Of a stretch of DNA of 64,000 nt, positions 40,938 to 49,263 are shown piece by piece. The stretch's first letter is position 1. Each line of letters starts with the position of its first letter. The notes below the pieces were generated by a model, which saw nothing but the letters and a program-made list of their open reading frames with translations, had not been told where the DNA came from and ran no database searches. The position numbers and the translations under genes are program-made. Origin of the DNA: JBMNFI01 sp050949225 (GTDB lineage: Bacteria > Bacillota > Dehalobacteriia > UBA4068); assembly GCA_050949225.1 (NCBI GenBank), contig JBMNFI010000002.1, forward strand, positions 186,001-250,000, read 5' to 3'.

Positions 40938-42512
40938 TTAGCTTAATATTTTCTCCAGATCACTTTCAGGATCGGAAATAGGAGTCAGTTCGAAATTTTT
41001 CACTAAATAATCAAGAATATTGGGTGAGACAAAAGCAGGCAAAGAGGGACCGAGATAGATATTTTTGATACCCAAATGTAAAAGGGTTAACAAAATTGCC
41101 ACTGCTTTTTGTTCATACCAGGATAAAACCAAAGTTAAAGGCAGTTCATTAACGCTGCAATCAAAGGCCTCTGACAGGGCTAAAGCTACTTTAATAGCGC
41201 CATAGGCATCGTTGCATTGTCCCATATCCATGATCCGTGGCAGTCCGCCAATTTCACCAATATCCAAATCGTTAAAGCGATATTTGCCGCAAGCCAAGGT
41301 TAGAATCACGGTATCCGCCGGGGTTTTTTTCACAAAGTCAGTATAGTAGTTGCGGCCCGTTCTGGCTCCGTCACAACCGCCCACGAGGAAGAAGTGTTTG
41401 ATGGCCCCTGCTTTAACTGCATCAATTACTGTGTCGGCAACTGATAAAATGGTGCCATGGGCAAAACCGGTTGTAACAGTATTGCCACCATTAATGCCGG
41501 ATCCAGGATGTTTTGTGGGGTAACCGCCAAGTTCCAGAGCTTTTTCAATTACAGGGGTAAAATCTTTTTTATCATCAATATGCGCTATTTCCGGATAGCC
41601 CACCATCGCCGTGGTGAAAACGCGATCTTTGTAGCTATCTTTAGGTGGCATAATACAGTTTGTGGTGAATAAAATAGGTGCGGGGATATTGTCAAACTCT
41701 TTTTTCTGGTTTTGCCAAGCGGTACCAAAATTGCCTTTAAAATGAGAATATTGTTTCAGTTTTGGATAACCGTGTGCAGGCAGCATTTCACCATGAGTAT
41801 AAATATTAATGCCTTTGCCTTTAGTTTGTTCCAGAAGTTTGTGTAAATCAAGCAGGTCGTGACCGGTGATAACAATAAAGGGACCGGGCTCAACATCTAA
41901 TGATACAGTCGTTGGTTCAGGAGTGCCATAGGTTTCAGTATTGGCCTTATCTAACAGTTCCATGCAGGCTAAGTTGGCGGCGCCTGTTTCCATTACTGCA
42001 GGCAAAAGGGATTCGAGAGTATTTTCTGATTCAATAATGTAAAGTCCCTTATAGAAGAAATCGGTGACTGTTTTATCGGTATAACCGAGCTCCAAAGCGT
42101 GATAGGCATAGGCTGCCATGCCACGTAGACCTAACAAAATAAGGGTTTTTAACGAACGGATATCTTCATTATCCTGCCAAACCGTATTCATGTCAAAACC
42201 ACAATCGACAGGGGCACCCAGCAATTTCTCCTGAGCTTGTTTAACCTCAGCAATAGTTTGTTGAAGATCATCATTGCTAAAGTTAACATTAGTTACCGTA
42301 GTAAAAAGACCTTTCATAATTAGTCGGTCGGTTTCGGCATCGGGCTTATTTTGTGCGGGATTTTTAAACTTGATTTTAGCAAGCATAATCAAGTTGCCGG
42401 TCAGCTCATCCTGCAGACGAGCGGTATCAGCCTGTTTCCCGCAGACGCCTTGGCTTTTTGTACAGCCTGTACCACCTGCAGTTTGTTCACATTGAAAACA
42501 AAACATAGTCAT
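40938..42512 (-). CDS. hcp: Hybrid cluster protein (hydroxylamine reductase)
   Basis: 524 residues. Hcp carries a cubane 4Fe-4S and a hybrid 4Fe-2O-2S cluster and reduces hydroxylamine and nitric oxide in anaerobes. N-terminal cysteines MFCFQCEQTAGGTGCTKSQGVCG bind the cubane; LFTTNCIMPP, GGNTVTTGFAHG, FLVGGCDGARTGRNYYTDF and LACGKYRFNDLDIGEIGGLPRIMDMGQCNDA supply hybrid-cluster ligands. AAGGAGG precedes ATG 42512. It is the second gene of an operon with the ferredoxin at 42534-43238. Confidence 0.96.
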   Translation of the reverse strand: MTMFCFQCEQTAGGTGCTKSQGVCGKQADTARLQDELTGNLIMLAKIKFKNPAQNKPDAETDRLIMKGLFTTVTNVNFSNDDLQQTIAEVKQAQEKLLGAPVDCGFDMNTVWQDNEDIRSLKTLILLGLRGMAAYAYHALELGYTDKTVTDFFYKGLYIIESENTLESLLPAVMETGAANLACMELLDKANTETYGTPEPTTVSLDVEPGPFIVITGHDLLDLHKLLEQTKGKGINIYTHGEMLPAHGYPKLKQYSHFKGNFGTAWQNQKKEFDNIPAPILFTTNCIMPPKDSYKDRVFTTAMVGYPEIAHIDDKKDFTPVIEKALELGGYPTKHPGSGINGGNTVTTGFAHGTILSVADTVIDAVKAGAIKHFFLVGGCDGARTGRNYYTDFVKKTPADTVILTLACGKYRFNDLDIGEIGGLPRIMDMGQCNDAYGAIKVALALSEAFDCSVNELPLTLVLSWYEQKAVAILLTLLHLGIKNIYLGPSLPAFVSPNILDYLVKNFELTPISDPESDLEKILS

Positions 42513-42533
42513 TTAAAAAAACCTCCTTAATAA

Positions 42534-43238
42534 TTATACATTTTCTACAATTTTACCATCTATGGAAACAGTGACTACTTTTAGAGGTAAATCGCTGTTT
42601 GCCGCATCAAGGGCTTTTTGTACTTCCTTCACCAAGCTTTTACAGCAGGGGACTTCCATTCGCGCTACAGTGATACTTTTAATGTCGTTTTGGGCGATAA
42701 TATGGCTGAGCTTTTCGCTATATTCAGTGTTATCCAGCTTAGGACAGCCGATAAGTGTAATTTTATCTCTCATGAATTCATCATGGAAATTTGCATGAGC
42801 ATAAGCGCAACAGTCAGCAGCAATTAAAAGATCAGCTTCTTTGAGATAAGGTGCATTAATATTTACCAGTTTAATTTGCGTTGGCCATTGCTTAAGAGCA
42901 GAGTTTTTATTGCCTGACAGGCACTGACTAGTGTCTGAGGGACAGCCGCACGGTAATGTGTCCTCATCAGATTCCTTTTGGATAGACTCTTTTTGGGCGG
43001 CCTTTTTTTTATCGGCCAGCATGGCTTGATGATCGTAAGCTTCCGCTTCTCTTTCTTCAAAGGAAATCGCACTGGTAGGACAGACAGGCAGGCAATCACC
43101 CAGCCCATCACAATAATCCTCTCTTAATAACTTAGCTTTGCCATTAACCATGCCGATAGCCCCTTCGTGACAAGCGGAAACGCAAAGACCACAACCGTTA
43201 CATTTTTCTTCATCTATAGTAATAATTTTACGTATCAT
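42534..43238 (-). CDS. 4Fe-4S ferredoxin partner of Hcp
   Basis: 234 residues. Two 4Fe-4S motifs at the N-terminus (CNGCGLCVSACHEGA; a second YCDGLGDCLPVCPTSA). The middle is a charged linker with CGCPSD, and the C-terminal 110 residues have DLLIAADCCAYAHANFH, GCPKLDN and EVPCCKSL, a cysteine-rich domain. Such proteins donate electrons to Hcp in clostridia and often sit beside it. AGGAG precedes ATG 43238. Expression is probably under the palindrome at 43311-43324. Confidence 0.85.
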   Translation of the reverse strand: MIRKIITIDEEKCNGCGLCVSACHEGAIGMVNGKAKLLREDYCDGLGDCLPVCPTSAISFEEREAEAYDHQAMLADKKKAAQKESIQKESDEDTLPCGCPSDTSQCLSGNKNSALKQWPTQIKLVNINAPYLKEADLLIAADCCAYAHANFHDEFMRDKITLIGCPKLDNTEYSEKLSHIIAQNDIKSITVARMEVPCCKSLVKEVQKALDAANSDLPLKVVTVSIDGKIVENV

Positions 43239-43282
43239 AATATAACACTCCTTTTTTATGATTAATTTGCATTTGCATTTTC

Positions 43283-43324
43283 ATTATAGTACAATATAAC
43301 AATAAAATCCGTTGCATTTGCAAC
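43283..43324 (-). promoter_or_regulatory. Promoter of the hcp operon with a class II Crp/Fnr-type site
   Basis: On the minus strand TATAAT lies at 43283-43288 with a poor -35, giving a start near 43276. The palindrome GTTGCA-TT-TGCAAC (43311-43324) is centred at 43317.5, which is -41.5 from that start, the standard class II activator position. It also lies just upstream of the divergent regulator gene. A related TTTGCATTTGCA repeat occurs at 43266-43277. Confidence 0.65.
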
Positions 43325-43338
43325 AAGGGGATAGCTTT

Positions 43339-44028
43339 ATGCAAAAATATTTTTCCGAATTGAAGAACATAGCCCTTTTTGCGGGTATACATGATGCCGA
43401 TATACCCGAGATTTTGCAGTGCTTAGGTGGCTACGAAAAAAAATATACTAAAGGTGAATTTATTTTTGATGTAGGGGACAGAATTGATGAAGTGGGAATA
43501 CTTTTAGCGGGAAAACTGCAGATCATTAAAGATGATGTTTCCGGTAATAGAAATATTCTGCAGGAATATTTTCAGATAGGTACTTTTGCTGAATCACTTT
43601 CTTTTTCTGCTCTGCCTCATAGCCCTTTTTCAGTAATTGCCAGCCAGGATTGTGAAATTCTTTTCATCCCACTTAATAGAGTACTCAATGTTTGTTCTGC
43701 TGCTTGCAGTTTCCATACCCGCATGTTAGAAAACAGTCTCAGAATGATTGCTAATGAAAACATTCTTTTTAATGAAAAAATTGATATAATTTCACAAAGA
43801 TCAATTCGAGATAAAATTATGCGTTATTTATTATTGCAATCGGAGAAAAAAAGCAGTGACTCTTTTACGATTCCTTTTTCCAGAAATGAGCTGGCGGACT
43901 ATATTTGTGTGGATAGAAGTGCCTTAAGCAGGGAACTGTCAAAAATGAGTAAAGAAGGAATTATTGAGTTTACCAAAAGTGATTTTACTATTAGAGAAAG
44001 CAGCAAAAAAATGCAGTGTGTAGAATAA
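43339..44028 (+). CDS. Crp/Fnr family transcriptional regulator
   Basis: 229 residues: cyclic-nucleotide-binding-like beta roll (GEFIFDVGDRIDEVGILLAGKLQII...GTFAESLSFSALPHSP), dimer helix, and C-terminal helix-turn-helix (FSRNELADYICVDRSALSRELSKMSKEGII). There is no N-terminal cysteine cluster as in Fnr; the cysteines present lie mid-protein (NVCSAACSF), so heme or NO sensing is possible, as in HcpR/Dnr-type regulators. ATG 43339 is preferred to TTG 43312, which lies inside the palindrome. It is divergent from the hcp operon and is its likely activator. Confidence 0.88.
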   Translation: MQKYFSELKNIALFAGIHDADIPEILQCLGGYEKKYTKGEFIFDVGDRIDEVGILLAGKLQIIKDDVSGNRNILQEYFQIGTFAESLSFSALPHSPFSVIASQDCEILFIPLNRVLNVCSAACSFHTRMLENSLRMIANENILFNEKIDIISQRSIRDKIMRYLLLQSEKKSSDSFTIPFSRNELADYICVDRSALSRELSKMSKEGIIEFTKSDFTIRESSKKMQCVE

Positions 44029-44090
44029 GAAAACGACCGGTGAAGTTAATAAAAACTTTTTCTCAGGAGCAGACATTTTTAAAAATAGAC

Positions 44091-44119
44091 TTGAATATAT
44101 TAGTAAAAAATGCTACACT
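44091..44119 (+). promoter_or_regulatory. Promoter of small lipoprotein gene
   Basis: TTGAAT (44091-44096), 17-base spacer, TACACT (44114-44119), about 75 bases before ATG 44195. Confidence 0.55.
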
Positions 44120-44194
44120 ATAGTCTGTAAGGGTAATTTTGGCGATTTGTCAATATTGCTTAATTACCAACATTATTTATTAGGAGGAATTGAC

Positions 44195-44404
44195 ATGAAA
44201 AAAATATTTGCTATTGTAGCCGTTGTTGCGTTGGCATTCTCTTTGGTGGCTTGTGGAAACACTGAAACAGCTGATCCTGATGCAACAACTACTGAAGTTA
44301 CCGAAGAAACAACTACAACTGAAGTAACTGAAGAAGAAACAGCTACACCTGACACCGGTGCAGAAACAGAGACAACCGAAACAACCGAAGAAGCAGCTGA
44401 ATAA
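44195..44404 (+). CDS. Small Thr/Glu-rich lipoprotein
   Basis: 69 residues: lipoprotein signal peptide MKKIFAIVAVVALAFSLVACG with lipobox LVAC (Cys 20), then a low-complexity tail made of T, E and V repeats (TTEVTEE). The tail is probably an unstructured surface spacer. TAGGAGG precedes ATG 44195, and a terminator follows. Function unknown. Confidence 0.7.
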   Translation: MKKIFAIVAVVALAFSLVACGNTETADPDATTTEVTEETTTTEVTEEETATPDTGAETETTETTEEAAE

Positions 44405-44441
44405 ATCAATAGCAGTATAATCGACCTTATTTACTTACCGG

Positions 44442-44473
44442 ATACCGCGCAGGATATTGCGCGGTATTTTTTA
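44442..44473 (+). terminator. Rho-independent terminator
   Basis: Perfect ATACCGCGCA/TGCGCGGTAT stem with a 6-base loop, followed by TTTTTATT. Confidence 0.85.
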
Positions 44474-44629
44474 TTCTTTTTTTAGAGGGATTAACTATAT
44501 ATAAGCCTAATAATTATTAAAGGTAAGGTATAAATCCAAGTGAATACTGTAAGATATTATGATCTTTTTTTAGAAGACTTATTCACAGGGGGTTTTTGTG
44601 TTAAAATAATAAAAAGGAGTTGATGTTTA

Positions 44630-45076
44630 ATGTCTTTAATAATGAAAGAATTAGCTAAAGAGGATCGAGATGTTTTTATAGAGATGTCGGATGATTTTTT
44701 TAACAGTGTAGAAGGGGAGGAAATTAAGCCACCTGAGCATTTTCAAAAAAACTTTACTTATCTATTATCACCCCAACACAATGCTAAATGTTTTTTGATT
44801 TGCGAACAGCAAAAACGGCCACTGGGTTTTTTGGTAATTTGTTTTTCTTATTCTACTGAAGGGGCTAGGGAAGTTATTTGGGTTGAGGACCTTTACATCA
44901 AGTCGCAACAACGTGGGAAGCAATGGGGCAGTAAGGTTTTAAAATGGCTCGAGGAGCAATATCCGCAGGTGCGCTTGCGTTTGGAAACTTGGCCTAGCAA
45001 TACGGGTGCAAGGCGGCTTTACGAGAGGATGGGTTATCAGAAAGAAAAATTAATTCCCTATACTAAGAATTTGTAA
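44630..45076 (+). CDS. GNAT family N-acetyltransferase
   Basis: 148 residues. The acetyl-CoA-binding part is visible as VEDLYIKSQQRGKQWGSKVLKWLEE (motif A, Q/RxxGxG-like) followed by LRLETWPSNTGARRLYERMGYQKE. Substrate unknown. AAAAAGGAG lies 10 bases upstream of ATG 44630. The cupin gene follows almost immediately and is probably co-transcribed. Confidence 0.8.
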   Translation: MSLIMKELAKEDRDVFIEMSDDFFNSVEGEEIKPPEHFQKNFTYLLSPQHNAKCFLICEQQKRPLGFLVICFSYSTEGAREVIWVEDLYIKSQQRGKQWGSKVLKWLEEQYPQVRLRLETWPSNTGARRLYERMGYQKEKLIPYTKNL

Positions 45077-45092
45077 GGGGAGGTGTTTATCT

Positions 45093-45416
45093 ATCAAAAG
45101 AGGAAATATTTTTGCTTTTAATAAATTGCCTGAAGGAGAATTAGTGGAGGTGTTGTGTCGAGGGCGGCACGGGCACATCGAAAGGATTGTTTCCCAAGGG
45201 GAGGTTTCGCCGCCGGGCTTTTGGTATGATCAGGAGCAGGCAGAATGGGTTTTATTGCTTCAAGGCTCAGCTGAGCTTGCTTTTGAGGATGGTTCCAAGA
45301 TCGGGTTGCAGACGGGTGAGTATTTGCTATTACCTGCTCATCAAAAACATCGTATTGATTATACCAGTAAAAACCCTTCGTGCATTTGGCTATGTGTGTT
45401 TGCTGATGAAAAATAA
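45093..45416 (+). CDS. Cupin-domain protein with probable non-standard start
   Basis: Single-domain cupin: RIVSQGEVSPPGFWYDQEQAEWVLLLQGSAEL, then GEYLLLPAHQKHRIDYTS, the two metal-binding cupin motifs. The frame has no ATG or GTG. The first standard alternative, TTG 45126, lies beyond the expected N-terminal strand, whereas KRGNIFAFNKLPEGELVEVL upstream reads like normal cupin sequence. GGGGAGG (45077-45083) would place the start at ATC 45093, so an ATC start, or a start codon lost by mutation, is proposed. It lies directly after the GNAT gene. Confidence 0.65.
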   Translation: MKRGNIFAFNKLPEGELVEVLCRGRHGHIERIVSQGEVSPPGFWYDQEQAEWVLLLQGSAELAFEDGSKIGLQTGEYLLLPAHQKHRIDYTSKNPSCIWLCVFADEK

Positions 45417-45450
45417 CCCTCTCACTCAAAAAGAGTGCGAGGGTTATTTT
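45413..45450 (+). terminator. Rho-independent terminator
   Basis: ATAACCCTC.CACTC pairs with GAGTG.GAGGGTTAT around AAAAA and is followed by TTT. It ends the GNAT-cupin transcript. Confidence 0.8.
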
Positions 45451-45491
45451 AGTGTTAGGCAAATAATTTTTTGGGGTTGAACAGCTTTATA

Positions 45492-46130
45492 TTATAAAAG
45501 GGGGTTGCTGTTATCCCGGTGGTCGGCGGGGATTTCCAGAGCCGTAATCAGGCTGCCAAAATGTCCTGCCGCTCCTGTTGTTGTAATTGTTTTTCCGGGG
45601 GCTAAAAAGTTGTTGAGGCCGGCTATATATGCTGCATGGGCTTCCGACCAGTTGCCGGAAATTTGACCATCCTCTGATTGCTCGACACAAAACCGGATAT
45701 CAGCAGCGGGAGTCAAGGCAGGATAGCCCTCCTTCATGATCATCATTTCCAGTTGTGAGCCAAATCTTTTGAGTAGTTTTTGCTCCCCTAAGTCTTTATC
45801 ATTAGAAGAGAGGTCCAGCGCCTCTTTTATTTTTGTAGTGTAAGGAAAAAAGTAAGAAACTACCGACATGGCATGTGGAAGCCATTGATCAGGCATCATA
45901 AAATAAATTCCCAGAAGATTTTCTTCACGGATCTTGTAAAACAGATCGTCCTGAGGATTGGCAATTCCAAAGACGGGCTCGTCAAATATTTTTGTCCCTA
46001 TCAGATCAGGATGCGGAGCGTTTTCCTCCGTCAGTTGGTTATTAAGGTTTGTAAAAATGGCTAGAGCCTTTTCGACAAACTCCTCTTTAGGCATTACGGG
46101 TTTTTTGTAATAGTCATCAACAATTTGCAT
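45492..46130 (-). CDS. QueG-like/iron-sulfur family protein lacking its Fe-S domain
   Basis: 212 residues. The ending TITTTGAAGHFGSLITALEI resembles the ITEKGMAGRFGSVIT segment of epoxyqueuosine-reductase-like double-cluster proteins, in which it precedes a ferredoxin domain with eight cysteines. Here the protein stops 14 residues later with no cysteine motif, so it is either a truncated member or a specialised single-domain form. GGAGG precedes ATG 46130. It lies 23 bases after the PPC-domain gene and shares its transcript. Confidence 0.5.
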   Translation of the reverse strand: MQIVDDYYKKPVMPKEEFVEKALAIFTNLNNQLTEENAPHPDLIGTKIFDEPVFGIANPQDDLFYKIREENLLGIYFMMPDQWLPHAMSVVSYFFPYTTKIKEALDLSSNDKDLGEQKLLKRFGSQLEMMIMKEGYPALTPAADIRFCVEQSEDGQISGNWSEAHAAYIAGLNNFLAPGKTITTTGAAGHFGSLITALEIPADHRDNSNPLL

Positions 46131-46153
46131 GGTTAATCCTCCAATTATAAGAT

Positions 46154-46600
46154 TTATTCAGTGATTTTCAATAAGGTAAAGCCACTTAATTCATCAGGTA
46201 TGCGATAGGCTTTTTCGGTGATAATCTCCTGTAAGATCACTTCTCCTACCAGCCAGGTGTCAATACCCGGGCGCAGGCAGCCGGTGACAGTTTGTCCCAG
46301 ACGACCGAGGCTGCCGTGGATGTGTAAGATAGGATCACCCTCCCCATTGCTGGAGATTATGCCAAAGGCTAATGATTCGTGAGCCTCATGAACGGGGATT
46401 TTGACCGGTTGGGGTAGATTAGGCCGCGTGCTATGAGGGCCGACTACCACATGTCCCTTGTAAAGTCCGCCCATGAAATGGACAAAACCATTTTTTATCT
46501 GATGTTTGCGGGCAAAGTCTTCTATGCAGGTCGGTAGAGGGTCACCTTCCTCTAAACGCAGGAGAAAAATTCTGCCATATTGTACTTCAGCAGCTTGCAT
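46154..46600 (-). CDS. PPC/DUF296 domain protein
   Basis: 148 residues: YGRIFLLRLEEGDPLPTCIEDFARKHQIKNGFVHFMGGLYKGHVVVGP, ILHIHGSLGRLGQTVTGCLRPGIDTWLVGEVILQEI. This is the PPC (DUF296) trimeric fold, which is fused to AT-hooks in plants and is free-standing in bacteria; H-x-H-G suggests a metal site. Function in bacteria is unsettled. ATG 46600 with AAGGAAG upstream is chosen over a longer frame to 46681. Confidence 0.8.
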   Translation of the reverse strand: MQAAEVQYGRIFLLRLEEGDPLPTCIEDFARKHQIKNGFVHFMGGLYKGHVVVGPHSTRPNLPQPVKIPVHEAHESLAFGIISSNGEGDPILHIHGSLGRLGQTVTGCLRPGIDTWLVGEVILQEIITEKAYRIPDELSGFTLLKITE

Positions 46601-47080
46601 TTTGACACTTCCTTTTGCTAATTTATGATTATCTGATTTCTGGCTATAGAATTCTCTAAGATAGTCAATTAATCCTGCCACAAGGGGTATTTATTAAAGA
46701 AATATTGAGATAGTGTCTTTAGGGAATCATGAAAAGTGACTAAAAGTATCTTAACCAAAAAGAAAATTTTCATAAGATATAGTATAAAGAAAGTATTTTT
46801 TGTTAAAAAATGCATAGAAAGTGCATGATGATAATCTGATGCAGACTCAAAGATGTATCTAAAGGCTGGTAAGTTGATGTAAAAGTTATGATGGATGCTG
46901 GTTTTATCAAGGGTAAAAATATTGATAAAAAAGTTAGCAAATAATAAACCTCTGCCAAGCGGTCTAAAATAAACCCCTCGCAAGGTCTTATCTTGGAGGG
47001 GCAAGGTGTTTGCTCCTGTGAAACAGTATAAAAAGAAAGCATCAAGGGTCTGATGCTCTCTTTTTTAGTATAGGATTATG
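46601..47080. other. Intergenic region between two minus-strand transcripts
   Basis: About 480 bases, AT-rich, with no supported gene. A terminator-like hairpin AGCATCA/TGATGCT with A and T flanks (about 47029-47067) follows the SLH gene. A segment near 46970-47030 with AAACCCCTCGCAAGG and TTGGAGGGG can pair with itself; no known riboswitch was matched. Overlapping minus-strand frames here look spurious. Confidence 0.45.
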
Positions 47081-47749
47081 CTATTTTTCAAGGAACCAAT
47101 CAAGAATAGCTGCCCCTTCAGCTCTGGTTACCATATTATGAGGCTGCAAGGTTTTATTTGGATAGCCTTGTATCATACCGTGAGCAACCGCCCAACCAAA
47201 GGCCCTTGGGGACTCTTGATTGCTGGAAAGCTCATCAGCATCGGTAAATAGTTTTCTTAATTCATCCAGGGTAACAATATCAGAATTTTCGTCTGAGTAC
47301 ATGCGGTGGAGGATCAACACCATTTGCTCGCGTGTCAGCGTAACAGCAGGGGCAAAAATCAGCTCATTGGCATTGATTCCCAAGGCCAGCTCCTCCTCAT
47401 ATGCCCACTGTACAGCGTCATAATAATAGGAGTTTTTATTTGTCACATCACTAAAAAATGGCGGTTCTTTCGTGACCTCCGGAGAACCATTAAGGCGATA
47501 TAACGCGGTAACAAACATTGCTCTGCTAATAGAATCATTAGGGGCAAAATAGTTTTTTGCGACTCCAATCATAATTCCTGCGTCTGCCAGGTCATTAATC
47601 TCTGCATAAGCCCAATGATCACCGGAAACATCATAAAACCTGGCAGGAAATTGTTCAGCCTTGCTGGGAGGCGAAACTGCCAGCAGTAATGCCAAAACGA
47701 TGGCTATTGCAAGGGTCGGTATTAACGACAGCTTTATTTTCAAATGCAT
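47081..47749 (-). CDS. Secreted SLH-domain protein
   Basis: 222 residues, almost entirely SLH. Signal peptide (MHLKIKLSLIPTLAIAIVLALLLAVSPPSKA), then three SLH repeats: YDVSGDHWAYAEINDLADAGIM, FSDVTNKNSYYYDAVQWAYEE and FTDADELSSNQESPRAFGWAV. It has no other domain, so it may cover or cross-link the wall. ATG 47749 follows AAAGGGGG. It is only 29 bases after the lipoprotein gene and probably in an operon with it. Confidence 0.85.
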   Translation of the reverse strand: MHLKIKLSLIPTLAIAIVLALLLAVSPPSKAEQFPARFYDVSGDHWAYAEINDLADAGIMIGVAKNYFAPNDSISRAMFVTALYRLNGSPEVTKEPPFFSDVTNKNSYYYDAVQWAYEEELALGINANELIFAPAVTLTREQMVLILHRMYSDENSDIVTLDELRKLFTDADELSSNQESPRAFGWAVAHGMIQGYPNKTLQPHNMVTRAEGAAILDWFLEK

Positions 47750-47778
47750 AAAAAGTCCCCCTTTCAAATACAGAGCAG

Positions 47779-48585
47779 CTATTCTATGATAGTTGCATAT
47801 TTATCAAGATTCTTGATGATCTCCTCATAGCCTGCTTGTGATAAAAAGCCATTTTTAAGATTTTCTTTTAGATTGCTAAGATACTCTTTTTTGTGCTGAC
47901 TGGGGTCAACAGGACTTTCTTGATTTATTTTCTCAATCTGTTGCACATAGGAAGCATAATTGAGTTTCGTATCATTTTCTGTAGTGTTATCTCTTTGATC
48001 ATCTGTAGTTGCTATGTTAAGCTCTGTAAGCACTCTTACATATGAATCAGCATCATTAGCTGCTTTTTGATAGGCCCCGGTACCGCAGTTTTGTACGGAA
48101 TAATAATCACCTTCGGTGTTATAGTCGCCGCCTAGATCGTATTGGGTTAAAATCAGTAAATATTCCTCGCCCACTTCTAAGGTCAATAAATCACTTGAGG
48201 AAGTTGCAGTAACATTTATTTCATCAAAAACATAATTACCTGTTATACGGACAGTAAGAGGATTATTATTTGCTGTGCCGCGTAAAGTTTCTACTGGTTC
48301 TACATAATAATCAGTAGCTTCCACTATGGGCAAATCCCCTACAGGATCAATTTTGAAGTCTTTTTTATCAACAACCCTACCCACTATAACAAGCTCTGAT
48401 TTGGCGGTCATTTCTTCTAAAGACATATAAGGAATCAGCCCTGATGTCTCGGCAACAATACCAGGTTCATTTGCAGACGTTTTATGAGCAGCAGTTTCAT
48501 TATTTGCACAGGCAGAGACCATAAAGGCCAATATTGCAATAGTAGCTAAAAGTACAACGCGCTGTATTTTTATTGATTTCTTCAT
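47779..48585 (-). CDS. Lipoprotein of unknown function
   Basis: 268 residues. Signal peptide with lipobox MVSACANN (Cys near 26), then an extracytoplasmic domain with SLEEMTAKSELVIVGRVVDKKDF and EVGEEYLLILTQYD, resembling beta-barrel proteins that begin with a SELVVxGxV strand. The last 70 residues are charged and helical. AAGGAGG precedes ATG 48585. No function can be assigned. Confidence 0.75.
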   Translation of the reverse strand: MKKSIKIQRVVLLATIAILAFMVSACANNETAAHKTSANEPGIVAETSGLIPYMSLEEMTAKSELVIVGRVVDKKDFKIDPVGDLPIVEATDYYVEPVETLRGTANNNPLTVRITGNYVFDEINVTATSSSDLLTLEVGEEYLLILTQYDLGGDYNTEGDYYSVQNCGTGAYQKAANDADSYVRVLTELNIATTDDQRDNTTENDTKLNYASYVQQIEKINQESPVDPSQHKKEYLSNLKENLKNGFLSQAGYEEIIKNLDKYATIIE

Positions 48586-48969
48586 TTAAAATCGTCCTCC
48601 TTCTTACAGAAATAAAACTTATGCTCAACAAAAATGTCTGAAGTAAATCAGAAATAAATCATATTTACACCACCACCAATCCTTAGATAATTGGTATATA
48701 TTTTTAACATAACATAGTGTATACAATAATGCAAGGATTATAAAACCAGCAAGAGGCTGATAAATAGGCGAGAAAAATCAGAGGGGCTAAATGCCCCTCT
48801 GATTGTTGTCTGTTCACATTAGCCTATCCCAAAAAGTATCACATTTTATCCCATTATCCCACATTGTTTAACCAAAATTAGTCAAATTTGAGCAAGCAAG
48901 GTCTCTTTTCAGCACTTAAAAATACCTTACTATGTATGCGTTTCCGCAGTTACAGTAAGGTATTTTACT
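48586..48969. other. Intergenic region with two minus-strand terminators
   Basis: AAAATACCTTACT/AGTAAGGTATTTT (48919-48966) ends the tRNA cluster on the minus strand, with a T run after it. AATCAGAGGGGC/GCCCCTCTGATT (48776-48804) is a second strong hairpin with minus-strand T's. The rest should contain the promoter of the lipoprotein operon; I see no gene. Confidence 0.6.
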
Positions 48970-49046
48970 TGGCACGCTGGAAGGGATTCGAACCCCCGAC
49001 CTCTTGATTCGTAGTCAAACGCTCTATCCAGCTGAGCTACCAGCGC
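48970..49046 (-). tRNA. tRNA-Arg(ACG)
   Basis: Minus-strand cloverleaf: acceptor GCGCTGG/CCAGCGT with one G-T pair, D-arm AGCTCAGCTGGATAGAGC, anticodon loop CTACGAA (anticodon ACG), T-arm GGGGGTTCGAATCCC and encoded CCA. Confidence 0.95.
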
Positions 49047-49063
49047 ATATAAACCTGGACACT

Positions 49064-49158
49064 TGGCGGAGAGCGAGGGATTCGAACCCTCGATACAGGT
49101 TTTTGCCCATATACTCGCTTAGCAGGCGAGCGCCTTCGACCGACTCGGCCAGCTCTCC
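49064..49158 (-). tRNA. tRNA-Ser(GCT)
   Basis: Class II tRNA on the minus strand: acceptor GGAGAGC/GCTCTCC, anticodon stem CTCGC/GCGAG enclosing CTGCTAA (anticodon GCT), long variable arm, T-loop TTCGAATCC and encoded CCA. Confidence 0.95.
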
Positions 49159-49173
49159 ATAAATTTATTTTTT

Positions 49174-49263
49174 TGGCGGAGAAGGTGGGATTCGAACCCA
49201 CGGAACCCTCTCAGGCTCAACGGTTTTCAAGACCGCCTCCTTCAACCGCTCGGACACCTCTCC
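49174..49263 (-). tRNA. tRNA-Ser(TGA)
   Basis: Class II tRNA on the minus strand: acceptor GGAGAGG/CTTCTCC, anticodon loop CTTGAAA (anticodon TGA) in GCGGT/ACCGT, long variable arm, T-loop TTCGAATCC and CCA. Confidence 0.95.

Noticed and set aside
46970..47030. Possible riboswitch from complementary CCCCTC/GAGGGG segments
   Set aside because: No match to a known aptamer core, and it lies downstream, not upstream, of the minus-strand SLH gene.
46669..47045. Overlapping minus-strand frames of 80-111 codons
   Set aside because: They overlap each other and the hairpin region, and their translations are low-complexity without family features.
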